DNA of 64,000 nt from Mycolicibacterium thermoresistibile (GTDB lineage: Bacteria > Actinomycetota > Actinomycetes > Mycobacteriales > Mycobacteriaceae). The DNA lies in the NCBI RefSeq assembly GCF_900187065.1, contig NZ_LT906483.1, forward strand, positions 434,001 through 498,000, read 5' to 3'. The notes below the pieces were generated by a model. It did no database searches. It was not told the DNA's origin and worked only from the letters and a program-made list of their open reading frames with translations. The position numbers were made by a program, and so were the translations under genes. Every line of letters starts with the position of its first letter. The stretch's first letter is position 1. Below, piece after piece: positions 62,857 through 64,000 of the stretch.

Positions 62857-63807
62857 TCAACTCCACAGTGTCACATGCACTTTGGGGCGGAATCGGGTGA
62901 CCCCTTCGGACGTGCCGCGGATCATCGCCTGGGTGCAGCGCGGCGTGGTGATGAACCGCACCAACTCTGACGCCGCGGGCTGGCGCGCCGCCGACGACAG
63001 CGTCGACACACACCATTCGGCGGTCGCCTGCACACCCTTGATGCGTGCCAGCCGGCCGGCGGCGAGATCCTTGGCCACCGCGAACCCGATCGACAGTGTC
63101 ACCCCGCCGATCCGTTGCACCTCTTCCTGTGCGGCCGAATCGCTTTGGAAGATGCGCTGCGCCGCTTCGGGAATCTCCAGCCGGCGCAGCATCGCCGCGA
63201 CGTCGCCGTCGATCCCGCCGGCCGACGGGCCCAGCATCCACGACTGGGCCCGCAACTGCGCGATCGTCGGGGTGGCGGCCGCCAGCGGATTGCTCGGCGA
63301 CGTCACCGCGATGATCTGGTAATTGAGGAACGGCCGCACCACGATCGCCGGGCCCGGCTCGCGCACCGCCGGTCCGAGCGTGACGTCGACGGCGCGGGAC
63401 TCCAGCAGATCACGGAACCGGCTCACCGGCTCGACGGTGAGCTCGACGGACAGATCGTCGGCCCGTGACGAGAACAGATCGATCAATCCGGGCGCGGCGT
63501 GTTCGGCGAACGCATGCGAGGCCGCGATCCGCAGCAGCCGCCGGCCGTGCGCCGCCTCGGTCACCTCGATCGCGGTCTGCCGTTGCAGGCCGAGGATGTC
63601 GACCGCGCGGCTGGCCAACCGCAACCCGCCCGGGGTGAACGACAGCCCGTTCTTGGTGCGGTGGAACAGCGGATCGTCGAGTTCCTTGCGCAGCTGCGCG
63701 ATGTGCATGGAGATGCCGGCGTCGGACATCCCCAGCTCCTGGGCGGCGGCCCGCACCGAGCCCAGCCGTACCACGGCGGAGAACGCGCGCAACTGAGCGG
63801 GGGTCAT
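62857..63807 (-). CDS. LysR family transcriptional regulator
   Basis: This 316-residue regulator has an N-terminal winged helix-turn-helix (LRAFSAVVRLGSVRAAAQEL, then LGMSDAGISMHIAQLRKEL) and a LysR substrate-binding domain to the C-terminus. It is divergent from an XdhC/CoxI-like gene with only 17 bp between starts, so it likely controls molybdenum-hydroxylase genes to the right of the window. In Mycobacterium sp. JC1 a LysR-type CutR regulates carbon monoxide dehydrogenase; whether this is its counterpart cannot be decided here. ATG 63807. Confidence 0.9.
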   Translation of the reverse strand: MTPAQLRAFSAVVRLGSVRAAAQELGMSDAGISMHIAQLRKELDDPLFHRTKNGLSFTPGGLRLASRAVDILGLQRQTAIEVTEAAHGRRLLRIAASHAFAEHAAPGLIDLFSSRADDLSVELTVEPVSRFRDLLESRAVDVTLGPAVREPGPAIVVRPFLNYQIIAVTSPSNPLAAATPTIAQLRAQSWMLGPSAGGIDGDVAAMLRRLEIPEAAQRIFQSDSAAQEEVQRIGGVTLSIGFAVAKDLAAGRLARIKGVQATAEWCVSTLSSAARQPAASELVRFITTPRCTQAMIRGTSEGVTRFRPKVHVTLWS

Positions 63808-63824
63808 GGCCTACCTTGGGTGGT

Positions 63825-64000
63825 GTGAGGGATGTGCTGGACGGTCTGCTGCCGGTGTGGCGCAGCGGTGACACCGCCGGCCTGGCGACGGTGGTGCGCA
63901 CGTTCCGGTCCGCGCCCCGGCTGCCCGGCGCCGCGATGGTCGTCGCGCCCGACGGCACCGTGAGCGGTTCGGTGTCGGGGGGTTGTGTGGAGGGCGCGGT
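63825..64000 (+). CDS. XdhC/CoxI family protein, N-terminal part (3' end outside window)
   Basis: Only 58 residues are visible. They begin with GTG (RDVLDGLLPVWRSGD) and include PGAAMVVAPDGTVSGSVSGG and CVEGAV, the XdhC_CoxI N-terminal signature. Such proteins insert or sulphurate the molybdenum cofactor of xanthine- or carbon monoxide-dehydrogenase-like enzymes. The start is chosen by position between the divergent LysR start and the open frame; the ribosome-binding site is weak. The gene belongs to a unit that continues rightwards. Confidence 0.87.
   Translation, partial: MRDVLDGLLPVWRSGDTAGLATVVRTFRSAPRLPGAAMVVAPDGTVSGSVSGGCVEGA

Overview
The window is high-GC actinobacterial DNA, almost certainly from a mycobacterium (Mycobacterium/Mycolicibacterium group). 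The evidence is a complete mce operon (two YrbE permeases, MceA to MceF, Mce-associated proteins, a DUF732 secreted protein), the tail of a second mce operon, an F420-type LLM oxidoreductase, an NDMA-type alcohol dehydrogenase, an FprB-type ferredoxin reductase and many ATGA/GTGA start-stop overlaps. I cannot name the species from sequence alone.

Layout. (1) 1-4096: the end of an upstream MceF gene, a GH76-like glycosidase and acetoacetyl-CoA synthetase. (2) 4109-4227: first copy of a 119-bp repeat, then a secreted CAP-domain protein and a convergent SDR. (3) 6015-19161: a tightly packed 13-gene operon-like run with an SDR, three crotonases, a Rieske ring-hydroxylating dioxygenase (alpha, beta and a small companion), a thiolase, an HMG-CoA-synthase-like/DUF35 fusion, an SCP2-type thiolase, another SDR and two acyl-CoA ligases. 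(4) 19195-25537: an MBL-fold hydrolase, divergent from a DUF7064-type protein, MaoC hydratase, NTF2-crotonase fusion, acyl-CoA dehydrogenase and a phytoene-desaturase-like FAD oxidoreductase. (5) 25629-30135, minus strand: kinase-like phosphotransferase, frameshifted LLM oxidoreductase, alpha/beta hydrolase and FAD monooxygenase. (6) 30372-38782: NDMA-type alcohol dehydrogenase, acyl-CoA ligase, P450, SDR, aldehyde dehydrogenase, 3Fe-4S ferredoxin and FprB. (7) 38874-50626: SnoaL-like protein, three more kinase-like phosphotransferases, a second DUF7064-type protein, nitronate monooxygenase, thioesterase, two acyl-CoA dehydrogenases, a FadA6-like thiolase and a TetR regulator. (8) 50923-62686: the mce transporter operon, a second TetR and accessory genes, ending in the second copy of the 119-bp repeat. 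(9) 62857-64000: a LysR regulator divergent from a truncated XdhC/CoxI gene.

Read together, this looks like a catabolic island for a bulky hydrophobic carbon source (steroid-, terpenoid- or alkyl-aromatic-like; the substrate cannot be deduced). The Mce/YrbE system would import it. P450, Rieske dioxygenase, FAD monooxygenase and dehydrogenases would oxidise it. Four acyl-CoA ligases would activate acids, and acyl-CoA dehydrogenases, hydratases, SDRs and thiolases would shorten them. The two TetR paralogues are the obvious candidate regulators. The most unusual points are the exact 119-bp repeat near both ends of the island, the number of sugar-kinase-fold phosphotransferases among acyl-CoA dehydrogenases, an NTF2-crotonase fusion, an HMGS/DUF35 fusion beside an SCP2 thiolase, and a tandem repeat that reiterates a ribosome-binding site and start codon. 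No tRNA, rRNA, CRISPR array, insertion sequence or phage gene was recognised.
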